A stretch of 64,000 nucleotides of DNA from Salipiger aestuarii (GTDB lineage Bacteria > Pseudomonadota > Alphaproteobacteria > Rhodobacterales > Rhodobacteraceae): contig NZ_QLMG01000018.1 in assembly GCF_003259905.1 (NCBI RefSeq), forward strand, positions 1 to 64,000, read 5' to 3'. Made by a program: the position numbers and the translations under genes. Position 1 is the stretch's first letter. Each line of letters begins with the position of its first letter. The notes under the pieces were generated by a model. It saw nothing but the letters and a program-made list of their open reading frames with translations. It was not told the origin of the DNA and did not search any database. This document shows, in pieces, positions 1 to 9,402 of the stretch.

Positions 1-2
1 GG

Positions 3-278
3 TTGATGCGTCTCGCCACGCTGCGGAGCGTGGATAGCTATTTCCACAAGATTCGCAGCAATGTGCGGCTGGCCTCACGGCCGGTCTCCACGCCAAGCGC
101 GAATGGACGCGCCTGGGATCGGCACTTCCTCTACAAGCCCGAGATGCCGGTCAAGATCATCGAGATCTGCCGATTCCATCACAACTGGATGGGATCGCGC
201 GACACGAAGCGAACGCCCGCGATGAAACTCGGCCTCGCCAAAGGTAAGGTCTACGAGCGGGATCTCTTCGGAGAATGA
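3..278 (+). CDS. C-terminal fragment of a possible DDE transposase (cut by window edge)
   Basis: The frame is open to the left edge, so this is probably the end of a longer gene rather than a 91-aa protein starting at the TTG. The ending ([12 protein letters not shown] followed by a short acidic tail) and the preceding FHHNWM stretch resemble the C-terminus of DDE-type insertion-sequence transposases as I remember them. The catalytic acidic residues would lie mostly outside the window, so this cannot be confirmed. It ends ten bases before the lon terminator. It may be a remnant or an intact element continuing leftward. Confidence 0.45.
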   Translation: MMRLATLRSVDSYFHKIRSNVRLASRPVSTPSANGRAWDRHFLYKPEMPVKIIEICRFHHNWMGSRDTKRTPAMKLGLAKGKVYERDLFGE

Positions 279-281
279 ACG

Positions 282-309
282 AAAAAGCGCGCTGCCAATG
301 GCAGCGCGC
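282..309 (-). terminator. Rho-independent terminator of lon
   Basis: A perfect 10-bp stem (287-296 with 300-309) with a 3-base loop AAT is followed on the minus strand by five T residues (complement of 282-286). It lies 70 bases beyond the lon stop, in the right orientation for lon. Confidence 0.85.
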
Positions 310-378
310 AATCTTCCACACATCTGGTAAGGGGCTTGGGGGCGGTCAGCGGCGCCCTTTGTCCGTCTGTTACGACCG

Positions 379-2787
379 TCAATGCGCGACGGCACTTGTC
401 CCTTTGTCACCATCCTTGGCGGCAAGCGCGGCAGCGGCCTCTTCGGCCTCTTCATCCCAATCCACCGGCTCGGGTGTGCCGATCAGCGCGATCTTGAGCA
501 CTTCGGACACATGGCGCACGGGGATGATTTCCAGCCCCTGCTTCACATTGTCGGGCAGTTCGGCCAGATCCTTTTCGTTCTCTTCGGGAATGAGAACGGT
601 CTTGATCCCGCCGCGCAGCGCCGCGAGCAGCTTTTCCTTGAGCCCGCCAATGGCCGAGGCATTGCCCCGCAGCGTGACCTCGCCGGTCATGGCCAGATCC
701 TTGCGCACCGGCAGACCGGTGAGCGCGGAAACGATGGCGGTCACCATCGCCAGACCGGCAGAGGGGCCATCCTTGGGCGTCGCGCCATCGGGGACGTGGA
801 CGTGAATGTCCATCCGGTCGAAGCGCGGCGGCTTGACCCCGATCTGCGGCGCGATGGAACGCACATAGGACGAGGCCGCGTCGATGCTTTCCTTCATCAC
901 GTCGCCCAGCTTGCCGGTGGTCTTCATCCGGCCCTTGCCCGGCAGCTTGAGCGCCTCGATATGCAGCAGATCGCCGCCGACCGAGGTATAGGCCAGCCCG
1001 GTCACCACCCCGACCTGATTGCGGTCTTCGGCCAGCCCGTAGCGGAATTTCTTCACGCCAAGGAAATCGGCGATGTTGTCGGACGTGACATCCACATGTT
1101 CGGCCTCTTTCTTGACGATCTTGGTCACGGATTTCCGCGCCAGCCGGGCGATTTCGCGTTCCAGGTTCCGCACGCCCGCTTCGCGGGTGTAGTAGCGGAT
1201 GATATCCGTCAACGCGCCGTCGGTGACCGAGAATTCGCCTTTTTTCAGACCGTGCGCTTTGACTTCCTTGTCCAGAAGGTGACGCTTGGCGATTTCCAGC
1301 TTTTCGTCTTCGGTGTAGCCCGACAGGGGGATGATTTCCATCCGGTCAAGCAGCGGACCCGGCATGTTGTAGCTGTTCGAGGTGGTCACGAACATAACAT
1401 TGCTCAGGTCATATTCGACCTCAAGGTAGTGATCGACAAAGGTCGAGTTCTGTTCGGGGTCAAGCACTTCAAGCATGGCCGAGGCAGGGTCGCCCCGAAA
1501 GTCCTGCCCCATCTTGTCGATCTCGTCGAGCAGGATGAGCGGATTCGTGGTTTTTGCCTTCTTCAGCGCCTGGATGATCTTGCCGGGCATCGAGCCGATA
1601 TAGGTCCGGCGGTGGCCGCGAATCTCGGATTCATCGCGCACGCCGCCGAGACTGATGCGGATGAATTCGCGCCCGGTGGCCCTGGCCATCGACTTGCCAA
1701 GCGAGGTCTTGCCAACGCCCGGAGGCCCGACCAGGCACAGGATCGGCCCACGCAGCTTTTGCGAACGCGCCTGCACCGCGAGATATTCGACGATGCGTTC
1801 CTTGACCTTTTCAAGGCTGTAGTGATCGTGATCGAGGATCTCCTGCGCGCGGCCAAGGTCCTTTTTGACACGGGATCTGGTGCCCCACGGGATCGACAGC
1901 ATCCAGTCGAGATAGTTGCGCACCACCGTCGCCTCGGCGGACATGGGCGACATGTTGCGCAGCTTTTTCAGTTCTGCATCGGCCTTTTCGCGGGCTTCCT
2001 TGGACAGCTTGGTCTCGTTGATGCGCGCCTCAAGCTCGGCGACCTCGTTCTGGCCGTCCTCGCCATCGCCAAGTTCCTTCTGAATGGCCTTCATCTGCTC
2101 ATTCAGGTAATATTCGCGCTGGGTCTTTTCCATCTGCGACTTGACGCGGGTCTTGATCTTTTTCTCGACCTGGAGCACCGACAGTTCGCCCTGCATCAGA
2201 CCATAGACCTTTTCCAGGCGTTCGGACACCGCCAGCGTTTCCAGCAGTTCCTGCTTCTGGTCCACCTCGATGCCCAGATGGCCGGCCACCAGATCGGCAA
2301 GCTTGGCCGGTTCATGCGAATCAGAGACCGCCGACAGCGCCTCTTCGGGGATGTTTTTCTTGACCTTGGCGTAGCGTTCGAATTCCTCGGACACGGTGCG
2401 GGTCAGCGCCTCGATCGCGGCAGGGTCGCCGGGCATTTCCAACACATATTCGGCCTTGGCCTCGAAAAACCTGTCGTTTTCGATGTATTCGGTGATCTTG
2501 ACGCGGCTCTGGCCTTCGACGAGCACCTTGACGGTGCCATCGGGCAGCTTGAGCAGTTGCAGCACGTTGGCAAGAACGCCAGCGCGGTAGATGCCGGATT
2601 CGTCGGGGTCGTCGACGGCCGGGTCGATCTGGGCGGCAAGCAGGATCTGCTTGTCGTCCGCCATCACCTCTTCGAGCGCCTTCACCGACTTTTCGCGCCC
2701 CACGAACAGCGGCACGATCATATGCGGGAAAACCACGATGTCCCGCAGCGGCAGCACAGGATATGAGGAATTGAGAGCCTGTTGCAT
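379..2787 (-). CDS. lon: ATP-dependent Lon protease
   Basis: Cytosolic AAA+ serine protease degrading misfolded and regulatory proteins. The 802-aa product has a LON substrate-binding domain (about 8-205), a coiled-coil region, an AAA+ module with Walker [10 protein letters not shown] near residue 355, and a C-terminal S16 protease domain with the catalytic serine in DGPSAGLAM and the catalytic lysine in the [10 protein letters not shown] segment, matching E. coli Lon in layout and length. Two ATGs lie six bases apart. The inner one (2787) is chosen because the GAAGGA Shine-Dalgarno abuts the outer ATG (2793) but is optimally spaced from the inner. A strong terminator follows. I found no convincing heat-shock promoter upstream. 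Confidence 0.97.
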   Translation of the reverse strand: MQQALNSSYPVLPLRDIVVFPHMIVPLFVGREKSVKALEEVMADDKQILLAAQIDPAVDDPDESGIYRAGVLANVLQLLKLPDGTVKVLVEGQSRVKITEYIENDRFFEAKAEYVLEMPGDPAAIEALTRTVSEEFERYAKVKKNIPEEALSAVSDSHEPAKLADLVAGHLGIEVDQKQELLETLAVSERLEKVYGLMQGELSVLQVEKKIKTRVKSQMEKTQREYYLNEQMKAIQKELGDGEDGQNEVAELEARINETKLSKEAREKADAELKKLRNMSPMSAEATVVRNYLDWMLSIPWGTRSRVKKDLGRAQEILDHDHYSLEKVKERIVEYLAVQARSQKLRGPILCLVGPPGVGKTSLGKSMARATGREFIRISLGGVRDESEIRGHRRTYIGSMPGKIIQALKKAKTTNPLILLDEIDKMGQDFRGDPASAMLEVLDPEQNSTFVDHYLEVEYDLSNVMFVTTSNSYNMPGPLLDRMEIIPLSGYTEDEKLEIAKRHLLDKEVKAHGLKKGEFSVTDGALTDIIRYYTREAGVRNLEREIARLARKSVTKIVKKEAEHVDVTSDNIADFLGVKKFRYGLAEDRNQVGVVTGLAYTSVGGDLLHIEALKLPGKGRMKTTGKLGDVMKESIDAASSYVRSIAPQIGVKPPRFDRMDIHVHVPDGATPKDGPSAGLAMVTAIVSALTGLPVRKDLAMTGEVTLRGNASAIGGLKEKLLAALRGGIKTVLIPEENEKDLAELPDNVKQGLEIIPVRHVSEVLKIALIGTPEPVDWDEEAEEAAAALAAKDGDKGTSAVAH

Positions 2788-2991
2788 GAGCATTCCTTCG
2801 ATTGGCAGGATGGACCGGCCCCGGTGTTCCGGCGGCTACCGCCATCCCCTAGACACTGCATTAGGTGGGGCCGCCCGATCGACAAATCAACTGCGGCCCA
2901 AGTTTGGGACAACATGACGTTGCCGCGGCCAACGTGCAAGTTGGCAATTGAAAACAAGGTTTCCGGCTGTGTTCAGACCTTCATGCCAAAA

Positions 2992-3038
2992 GGCGCGCAT
3001 GATGATACGACCGGGGGCGCGCATGATGAGACGTCCGG
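2992..3038. repeat. Two-copy 24-bp tandem direct repeat
   Basis: Copies at 2992-3014 and 3016-3038 (period 24) begin GGCGCGCATGATGA and differ at 2 of 23 positions. They sit just downstream (minus strand) of the 59-aa gene, in the 268-bp gap before lon, in which I see no other feature. Confidence 0.7.
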
Positions 3039-3055
3039 ACGCGCGGCGCGGTCCA

Positions 3056-3235
3056 TCAGGCGCCGGGCGCGCTGCCGTCCTTTTTCGCCTGGGCGGCAGC
3101 CTTCATGCGCGCCAGCAGTTCGTCCTTGCTGGACTTTCCGCCCTGGGCGGCCTTGCCCTTGGGCGACGCGCCGTTCGGGTTGAACCGCGGGGCGTTCTTG
3201 CTCGGCTTTCCGCCGCCGGACTTGCTGTAATCCAT
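3056..3235 (-). CDS. Small basic hypothetical protein (59 aa)
   Basis: Function unknown. The protein starts MDYSKSGGGKPSKNAPRF, is rich in Lys, Gly, Ser and Ala, and ends in an amphipathic helix-like segment (DELLARMKAAAQAKKDG). It has no signal peptide or membrane segment. A GGGGA-type Shine-Dalgarno lies about eight bases before the ATG. Codon use is like that of the neighbours, which supports a real gene despite its size. It stands alone between lon and the OYE reductase, on the same strand as both. A small nucleic-acid-associated or ribosome-associated protein is possible from composition alone; this is inference. Confidence 0.6.
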   Translation of the reverse strand: MDYSKSGGGKPSKNAPRFNPNGASPKGKAAQGGKSSKDELLARMKAAAQAKKDGSAPGA

Positions 3236-3340
3236 GGTTCGGTTCCCCTGTAGGAAAGATGCAGTGCCCGCTGATGCACCGGAACACGGCCCGGAGCAAG
3301 CGTTGCCTGCCCGGACCGCGAAAGGGTGATCACCCGGACG

Positions 3341-4435
3341 TCAGGCGGCTTCGTCTTCCAGCGTGGGGTAATCGGTGTACCCCTCTGTGCCACCGCCGTA
3401 ATAGGTCGACTGGTCGCCCTCATTCAGCGGCGCGTCGCGTTCCAGCCGGTCCACGAGGTCGGGATTGGCGATGAACGGACGCCCGAAAGCCACCAGATCC
3501 GCAGCGCCCGACGCCACGGCCTCGATTGCCATGGCGCGGTCATAGCCGTTGTTCGCCATGTAGGGGCCGTTGAACAGCTTGCGCAGGGCCCCGATGCTCT
3601 GGCCCTCGGGCAGGTCGCGCGATCCGCCGGTGGCGCCCTCGATCATGTGCAGATAAGCGAGGCCGTAGTCGTTCAGCCGGGGCACCACATATTCGAAATC
3701 CGCTTGCGGGTCCTTGTCGTCGATCTCGTTTGCGGGCGAAAACGGCGACAGGCGCAGGCCGGTCCGGTCGCCGCCGATCTCGTCGGTGACCGCATTCAGC
3801 ACGTCGAAAAGAAACTTCGCGCGGTTCTCGATCGGGCCGCCCCAGGCGTCGTCGCGGGTGTTGGCCCCGGTCTTGAGAAACTGGTCGATTAGATAGCCGT
3901 TGGCGCCATGCACCTCGACACCGTCGAAACCGGCGACCATGGCAAGGCGCGCGGCCTCGCGGTAATCGGCGACGGTGGCGTCGATCTCGGCCGGTTCCAG
4001 CGCGCGCGGCACCGAGGTCTCCTCGAACCCGTTATGGGTGAAGGTCATGGCGCCCGCCCCGATGGCCGAGGGCGCGACAGGCGCTGCCCCGCCCGGTTGC
4101 AGCGATGTATGCGAGATGCGCCCGACGTGCCAAAGCTGCACGACGATCTTGCCGCCCGCCTCGTGAACCGCATCGGTCACGGTGCGCCAGGCGGCAGCCT
4201 GCGCTTCGGTGTGAATGCCGGGGGTCTGGATGTATCCCTTGCCCACCGGGGAAATCTGGGTCGCCTCGGTGACGATCAGCCCGGCACCGGCGCGCTGGCG
4301 ATAATATTCCACATGCATGTCGCCGACGCATCCGGTTTCATCATCGGCACGGTTGCGTGTCAGCGGTGCCATGCAGATCCGGTTCGCCAGTTCGATCGCG
4401 CCGGCGGCCGTGGGTGTGAACAGAGCTTCACTCAT
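3341..4435 (-). CDS. Old yellow enzyme family NADH:flavin oxidoreductase (alkene reductase)
   Basis: FMN-dependent TIM-barrel ene-reductase that reduces activated C=C bonds of enals, enones, maleimides or nitro compounds (NemA/OYE family). The 364-aa product carries the family segments APLTRNRA near the N-terminus, QLWHVGR, and VHGANGYLIDQFL, with a family-typical length. The start is the ATG at 4435, preceded by AAAGGAG seven bases upstream; a longer open frame reaching 4528 has no ribosome site. It lies 144 bp downstream of tgt on the same strand and may be cotranscribed, though no functional link is evident. The natural substrate cannot be told from sequence. Confidence 0.93.
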   Translation of the reverse strand: MSEALFTPTAAGAIELANRICMAPLTRNRADDETGCVGDMHVEYYRQRAGAGLIVTEATQISPVGKGYIQTPGIHTEAQAAAWRTVTDAVHEAGGKIVVQLWHVGRISHTSLQPGGAAPVAPSAIGAGAMTFTHNGFEETSVPRALEPAEIDATVADYREAARLAMVAGFDGVEVHGANGYLIDQFLKTGANTRDDAWGGPIENRAKFLFDVLNAVTDEIGGDRTGLRLSPFSPANEIDDKDPQADFEYVVPRLNDYGLAYLHMIEGATGGSRDLPEGQSIGALRKLFNGPYMANNGYDRAMAIEAVASGAADLVAFGRPFIANPDLVDRLERDAPLNEGDQSTYYGGGTEGYTDYPTLEDEAA

Positions 4436-4579
4436 GTGGGTCTCCTTTATCATACGGTGCCACTCCAAACGGGCATCGCTTGCGAAACGCCATTTAGCAC
4501 ACTGGTCTGGCGCGGCAACGCACGGCACCTGTGCACTTCGGACAGAGACGAAATCCCCGCCGCGCCCGGACCGACACCA

Positions 4580-5707
4580 TCAGAGCGGCGGGATGTCGCC
4601 TTCGGCCCGGCCGGCGTGAAACGCCGTCTCCCAGGCTTCGAATTGCCCGGCCGCGATGGCGACGCGCATGCCTTCCATGATCTGTTGAAAGTAATGCAGG
4701 TTGTGCGCGGTCAGCAGCATCCCCGAGATCATCTCGTGCGCGCGGAACACATGATGCAGATAGGCGCGCGAATAGCCCGTGCAGGCGGGGCAGGTGCAGG
4801 ATGCATCCAGCGGGCGCGGATCGTCCGCGTGGCGGGCGTTCTTGATATTGACCACCCCGTGACGGGTAAACGCCTGCCCCGTGCGCCCCGAACGCGTTGG
4901 CAGCACGCAATCCATCATGTCGATGCCGCGCTTGACCGCGCCGACGATGTCGTCGGGCTTGCCCACGCCCATCAGGTAGCGCGGCTTGTCCGTCGGCAAT
5001 TGGTCGGGAGCGTGATCGAGACAGGCGAACATCGCCTCCTGCCCCTCTCCGACGGCCAGACCGCCGATGGCATAGCCGTCAAAGCCGATCGCGCGCAACG
5101 CCTCGGCGCTCTGGCCGCGCAGGTCCTGTTCCAGGCCACCCTGCTGGATACCGAACAGCATGTGGCCGGGGCGGTCGCCGAACGCGTCGCGCGACCGCTG
5201 CGCCCACCGCATCGACAGGTGCATGCTGTGTTCGATGCGCGCGCGATCCGCAGGCAGCGCGGGGCATTCATCGAATGCCATCACGATGTCTGACCCCAGC
5301 AATTTCTGGATTTCCATCGACCGCTCGGGGCTGAGCATATGGCGCGAGCCATCGACGTGCGAGGCGAATGTCACGCCCTCTTCGGTCAGCTTGCGCAAGG
5401 ACGCCAGCGACATCACCTGAAAGCCGCCCGAGTCGGTCAGGATCGGCAGATCCCAGTTCATGAACCGGTGCAGCCCGCCCAGCTTTGCGATCCGCTCGGC
5501 ACCGGGGCGCAGCATGAGGTGGTAGGTGTTGCCTAGCAGGATGTCGGCGCCGGTGGCGCGCACCTGTTCGGGCAACATGGCCTTGACGGTGGCGGCGGTG
5601 CCAACCGGCATGAAGGCCGGGGTGCGGATCTCGCCCCTGGGCGTGCGGATCACGCCGGTGCGGGCTTTGCCATCGGTGGCCGACAGGGAAAACGAAGTGA
5701 TGCTCAT
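4580..5707 (-). CDS. tgt: Queuine/preQ1 tRNA-guanine transglycosylase
   Basis: Exchanges G34 of GUN-anticodon tRNAs for preQ1, the key step of queuosine formation. The 375-aa product has the usual bacterial Tgt length. It shows DSGGFQ with the substrate-binding aspartate near residue 92, [14 protein letters not shown] carrying the nucleophilic aspartate and tRNA contact region, and the C-terminal zinc site [16 protein letters not shown]. The ATG at 5707 gives the canonical N-terminus; an upstream extension of the frame to 5983 runs through a tandem repeat and is not credible. No other queuosine genes are in the window. Confidence 0.96.
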   Translation of the reverse strand: MSITSFSLSATDGKARTGVIRTPRGEIRTPAFMPVGTAATVKAMLPEQVRATGADILLGNTYHLMLRPGAERIAKLGGLHRFMNWDLPILTDSGGFQVMSLASLRKLTEEGVTFASHVDGSRHMLSPERSMEIQKLLGSDIVMAFDECPALPADRARIEHSMHLSMRWAQRSRDAFGDRPGHMLFGIQQGGLEQDLRGQSAEALRAIGFDGYAIGGLAVGEGQEAMFACLDHAPDQLPTDKPRYLMGVGKPDDIVGAVKRGIDMMDCVLPTRSGRTGQAFTRHGVVNIKNARHADDPRPLDASCTCPACTGYSRAYLHHVFRAHEMISGMLLTAHNLHYFQQIMEGMRVAIAAGQFEAWETAFHAGRAEGDIPPL

Positions 5708-5910
5708 GCGCCCTGCTCTGCCCCAAAGTGCGGGTTTTGCCAAGCCCGCCGTGACAGGCGGCGCATTGCCGGGCATGTTATATCTATAGGAAACGTTCAC
5801 CTGTTCGGTGCATTCTGTCAGGATGGCGTGCCCCGGCGTGCCTTGCCCCGGCCCAGAAAGGCGTATCAGACACGTCCAGACACGACCGATTTCAGCCAAG
5901 GCAGATTCCG

Positions 5911-5966
5911 ACCGACAGACCCAGACCAACCGACCCAAACCGACAGACCCAAACCGACAGGCATCC
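5911..5966. repeat. Four tandem 14-bp units upstream of the small exported protein
   Basis: Units at 5911-5924, 5925-5938, 5939-5952 and 5953-5966 follow the pattern ACCGACAGACCCAA. Units 1 and 3 differ at one base; units 2 and 4 are degenerate. The array ends seven bases before the start codon of the next gene, in the divergent interval between tgt and that gene. Confidence 0.85.
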
Positions 5967-5973
5967 CACCCAA

Positions 5974-6276
5974 ATGAGAACATCGATCATCACCCGCCCC
6001 CTCGCGCTTGCCACAACCGCGTTTTTCCTGGCCACCGCTGCCATCGCGTCCGATCCCGTGCTCGCCACGCAGGGCCAGAACGGCGGCGCCTCGGCACAGC
6101 CGGCGCCCGGCTATGCCGGCAAAACGTGGGTTTCGCCGCAGGGCTGTTCCTACTCGCGCGCGCAGGCGCCCGGATACGCGCCGACCTGGCATCTGATACT
6201 GAACGGCGACCGGGCGGGAATGACCCGCGCCAAACGCCGTTGTCCGGGCATGCTTGGCGGTCTCAGCCAGCTGTGA
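5974..6276 (+). CDS. Small exported hypothetical protein (100 aa)
   Basis: Function unknown. A cleavable signal peptide is clear: basic MRTSIITRP, a hydrophobic Ala-rich core, and cleavage probably after the ATAAIA segment near residue 25. The mature part is short and rich in Gly, Ala and Pro, with [20 protein letters not shown] and a WHLIL segment that I recognise only as a recurrent Rhodobacterales pattern. Two cysteines (in GCSYSR and RRCPG) could form a disulfide in the periplasm. No good Shine-Dalgarno is visible, because the 14-bp repeat array occupies the expected position. It is divergent from tgt. Confidence 0.75.
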   Translation: MRTSIITRPLALATTAFFLATAAIASDPVLATQGQNGGASAQPAPGYAGKTWVSPQGCSYSRAQAPGYAPTWHLILNGDRAGMTRAKRRCPGMLGGLSQL

Positions 6277-6450
6277 GCCTGCCTTCGGCCCGGTTGTTCC
6301 ATCCTGTTCTGCGGCATGTGCCCTCCGGGCCGTGCCACGGTCCTCCTTTGACACGCTGACGCGGCGTCCCTGCATCACCGCCCGCCCAAAGCACGGCCCC
6401 GCCCCAGGCGGCGATTGCAGCCCGCCCCCGATGACGCCAATCATAGTCGC

Positions 6451-8208
6451 ATGAGCAGGAACACACCAAGGAACCCGACCTGGCCCGGCGGCATGCCGGC
6501 GGTGCTGACCCAGATGGAGGGGCGGCGCGACGCGATCGACTATGCGCCGGGCGAATGTCCGCCGCCCGCCGATCTTGACCTTGCGCCGCTTGCCGTGCGG
6601 ATCGTCACCGATCCCGAAACCGATCCCGCCGAGGCAAAGCCGTTTCGCTCGTCCTATCATCGCAAGCGCCACGATCTGCGCTGCGAACTGACCGGCCAGA
6701 CCGAACTGGTGTTTCTGAACGCCCTGCTGATCGCGCATCTGCGCAAACGCAGCTTTGCCGATCATCTGCCCGCGCTGTTTCAGCGGCTCTGGCGGTCTCA
6801 CGGCGACCACCTGATCGCCAGGCTCGATCAACGCTGGCTTGTGTCCGCGGTGACCACCTTCGGCGATCACGGGGCGAACGCGCAGCAACGTTCGGTCGGG
6901 CTGGCGCTGTCGGTGCTGTTCGGGACGATGAAGCTGTATGAATCCGAACGGCTTTATTCCGGGCATCCCCCAGACCGGCCCTTTACACTGGATCGCAAGG
7001 CGCAGGGCGCGCTGCCGATGGACATGGCCCCGTATTCGATCACCAATGGCGGGCTCGACGTGAACATGATCGGGCGGCTCTGGACAGAGGCCGAAGGCGA
7101 TCCGGTCATGCGCCCGCTCGCCCATCACCTGCTTGACCTGCTGATCCACGACGACCGCACGCTGTTTCGCCGCTTTCAGATCATGCGCCGCCGCAAGACA
7201 AGGCAAGACCCCGCGCCCGCCAAAGGGAACACCAATCCGGCCCCGGTGCCCGCATCTGCGGCGCGCCTGAGCGCGCGACCCCTGCGCTGGGGGCTTGTCA
7301 CCACGCTGCGCGGCCCGTTGCGCCAGATCGCGCGCTTTGCGGCGCATCACATCGAACTGGGCGCCGACGCGCTGCATCTTTATCTTGACGAACCCGACGC
7401 GCAGACCGCCGCCTTTCTGGCCCGGCACCCGGCGATCCACGTCACTGCCTGCGATGCCGGCTGGTGGCAGGCCACCGGCAAGCCCCGCCCCGATCAGCAC
7501 CAGCTGCGCCAGGCGCATAACGCGACCCGCGCCCTGCGCGAAACAGCAACACAGCTCGACTGGCTTGGCCATATCGACGTCGATGAATTTCTGCTGTCCG
7601 GGCACCCGATCCGGGACCAGCTTGCCGGGCTGTCGCGCACGGATGCCGCTGCCCGCGTTGCCCCGGTCGAGGCATTGGCGGCGGATAACGGCGTTGTGCA
7701 ACATTTCAAGCGCACGCATCATCACGCAAGGCAACCCAAGACGGTGCTTCAGGACATCTATCCAACCTTCGGGATGCATCTTTACGCCGGCTTCCTCAGC
7801 CATACCTCGGGCAAGATCTTTGCCCGCACCGGCATCGACGACACCCGCCTTGGTCTTCATACCCTGAAATATCGGGGCGAGGACGTGACCAACCGCGGCC
7901 GGCTTGCGGATGTGGTCCTTGCCCATCTTCACGCCCCGAGCTGGCAGCATTTTTGCGATCATCTTGCGTTCCGGCAAGAGCGCGGGTCCTACCGGATGGG
8001 CTCGGAACGGGTCGAAATGGGACAGGCACAGCTGCTTGCCTTTCTGGCCGCCGAGGACGATGGCGACCAGAGCCTGCGCCTGTTCTTTGACGAGGTCTGC
8101 GCCGACACGCCGGAATTGCGCGCGAAACTCGATGCGCATGGCATGCTGGTCACCCGCCCGCTGGACCTGGATCCGGCGGTGCGACGGGTGTTCGCAGACC
8201 TGCCATGA
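6451..8208 (+). CDS. Glycosyltransferase family 2-like protein with an unrecognised N-terminal domain
   Basis: The C-terminal half (from about residue 280) is a GT-A-like domain of the Glyco_tranf_2_4 type: it opens RWGLVTTLRGPLRQIARFAAHH, has a LYLDEPD segment, and carries the metal/sugar-nucleotide acidic motif HIDVDEFLL. The N-terminal ~270 residues are not recognised; they contain HDLRCELTGQTELVF and ITNGGLDVNMIGRLW segments. The neighbour downstream has only the GT domain and overlaps by four bases (ATGA), so the two are translationally coupled. The start is uncertain (ATG 6451 chosen; TTG 6415 or ATG 6493 are alternatives; no strong ribosome site). Probably adds sugar to a surface polysaccharide or lipid; acceptor unknown. 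Confidence 0.8.
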   Translation: MSRNTPRNPTWPGGMPAVLTQMEGRRDAIDYAPGECPPPADLDLAPLAVRIVTDPETDPAEAKPFRSSYHRKRHDLRCELTGQTELVFLNALLIAHLRKRSFADHLPALFQRLWRSHGDHLIARLDQRWLVSAVTTFGDHGANAQQRSVGLALSVLFGTMKLYESERLYSGHPPDRPFTLDRKAQGALPMDMAPYSITNGGLDVNMIGRLWTEAEGDPVMRPLAHHLLDLLIHDDRTLFRRFQIMRRRKTRQDPAPAKGNTNPAPVPASAARLSARPLRWGLVTTLRGPLRQIARFAAHHIELGADALHLYLDEPDAQTAAFLARHPAIHVTACDAGWWQATGKPRPDQHQLRQAHNATRALRETATQLDWLGHIDVDEFLLSGHPIRDQLAGLSRTDAAARVAPVEALAADNGVVQHFKRTHHHARQPKTVLQDIYPTFGMHLYAGFLSHTSGKIFARTGIDDTRLGLHTLKYRGEDVTNRGRLADVVLAHLHAPSWQHFCDHLAFRQERGSYRMGSERVEMGQAQLLAFLAAEDDGDQSLRLFFDEVCADTPELRAKLDAHGMLVTRPLDLDPAVRRVFADLP

Positions 8209-9146
8209 TCGTGCGCTGGGGTACGGTCACCACCACCAATGCCGCTCTGCCGCAGATCCTGGATTTCGCCGCCTGGCATCTGGAACAGGGCGCGCACCGG
8301 GTGTTCATCTATCTCGATGACGACATGCCCCGCGCGCAGGACGTGCTGTCCGCCCATCCCAGGCTGCGGGTGTTCCGCACCGATGCGCCCTGGTGGGAAA
8401 AACGCGGCGGGCGGCCTGCCAGGCATCAGCTGCGTCAGGGCGCCAATGCCCGGCATGCCAACAACCGCAAACCCGAAGTCGACTGGCTGGCCCATATCGA
8501 CACCGACGAATTTCTGCTGCCCGTCCGACCGCTTGCCGAACAGCTGGCCGCGCTGCCGCGCGATTGTCTGTGCGCCCGCGTGCGCCCGGTCGAGGCTCTG
8601 GTGCCCGTTTCGGATGTTTCCGAAACCCTGTTCAAGGCGTGCCCGGCAGATCAGCGCGCCCGCCAGCGGGCCGCGCAGGACTGCTTTCCCACCTGGGGGC
8701 GGCATCTGTCCGGCGGCTTTCTGAGCCATGTCGCGGGCAAGCTGCTGTTTCGGGCCGGCACGAAGGGACTTGGCATCCGCATTCACAACGTCACGCTGGA
8801 CGGTTTGGACAACCCCGGCATGCGCGCCCTGCCCGACACCGAGCTTGGCCATTTTCATGCGGGCGACTGGGATCATTTCCGGTCGCTCTACCGATTCCGC
8901 ATGACGCAAGGGTCTTATCGAACCGAGCTCAAGCCGCAGGCCCGGACGACGGGCGCGCTGAACCTGCACGATCTGTTCGCGCTGATCGAACGCACGGGGG
9001 GCGAAGACGCCCTGCGCGGGTTCCACACCGAAGTCTGCACCGCGCAGCCCGACCTGATCGACCGGCTGACCCGCCACGGGCTGCTGCGTCGGCACCGGAT
9101 GGGGCTGGAATCGCTGCGGGCGCGGCATTTTCCCGGCGCAGACTGA
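8205..9146 (+). CDS. Glycosyltransferase family 2-like protein, paralog of the upstream gene
   Basis: The 313-aa protein is essentially one GT-A-like domain and is clearly paralogous to the C-terminal half of the preceding gene: WGTVTTTNAALPQILDFAAWH, IYLDDD, HIDTDEFLLP and GRHLSGGFLSH match segments of the neighbour in the same order. It has no membrane segment or signal peptide, so it probably acts in the cytosol. The ATG overlaps the upstream stop by four bases. The pair may have arisen by tandem duplication followed by gain or loss of the N-terminal domain. About 250 bases without a gene follow; I see nothing in them beyond the likely helicase promoter region. Confidence 0.85.
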   Translation: MIVRWGTVTTTNAALPQILDFAAWHLEQGAHRVFIYLDDDMPRAQDVLSAHPRLRVFRTDAPWWEKRGGRPARHQLRQGANARHANNRKPEVDWLAHIDTDEFLLPVRPLAEQLAALPRDCLCARVRPVEALVPVSDVSETLFKACPADQRARQRAAQDCFPTWGRHLSGGFLSHVAGKLLFRAGTKGLGIRIHNVTLDGLDNPGMRALPDTELGHFHAGDWDHFRSLYRFRMTQGSYRTELKPQARTTGALNLHDLFALIERTGGEDALRGFHTEVCTAQPDLIDRLTRHGLLRRHRMGLESLRARHFPGAD

Positions 9147-9402
9147 CTGTCTGCGCAAACCACACCAGACAGAAATCCGGTATCGAAACGGTGCGGGAAT
9201 CGAAACAACCTCGGCGCCATGGCCCCGCTCCGACACCGTTTTGTCAGGGAATCAACGGTCTGATTGACCTTTGCCCGGTGATTCCGGTAAAAGCCGCCTC
9301 ATCGGGGTGGCAATTGCCGTTCCGGGAGGGCCAGCCGGGCCCGATCTCATATCAGATGCGCGGGCCAAAGTTTCAGCTGTCCGCACCCAAAATCGGACAC
9401 AC

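Noticed and set aside
382-2766. A 794-codon open frame on the plus strand opposite lon
   Set aside because: Antisense shadow of a high-GC gene; the composition (many His, Arg, Gln) is typical of such mirror frames and lon is certain.
2788-2957. Sigma-32-type promoter upstream of lon
   Set aside because: CTTG-like boxes are present, but none has a matching -10 at proper spacing; evidence too weak to list.
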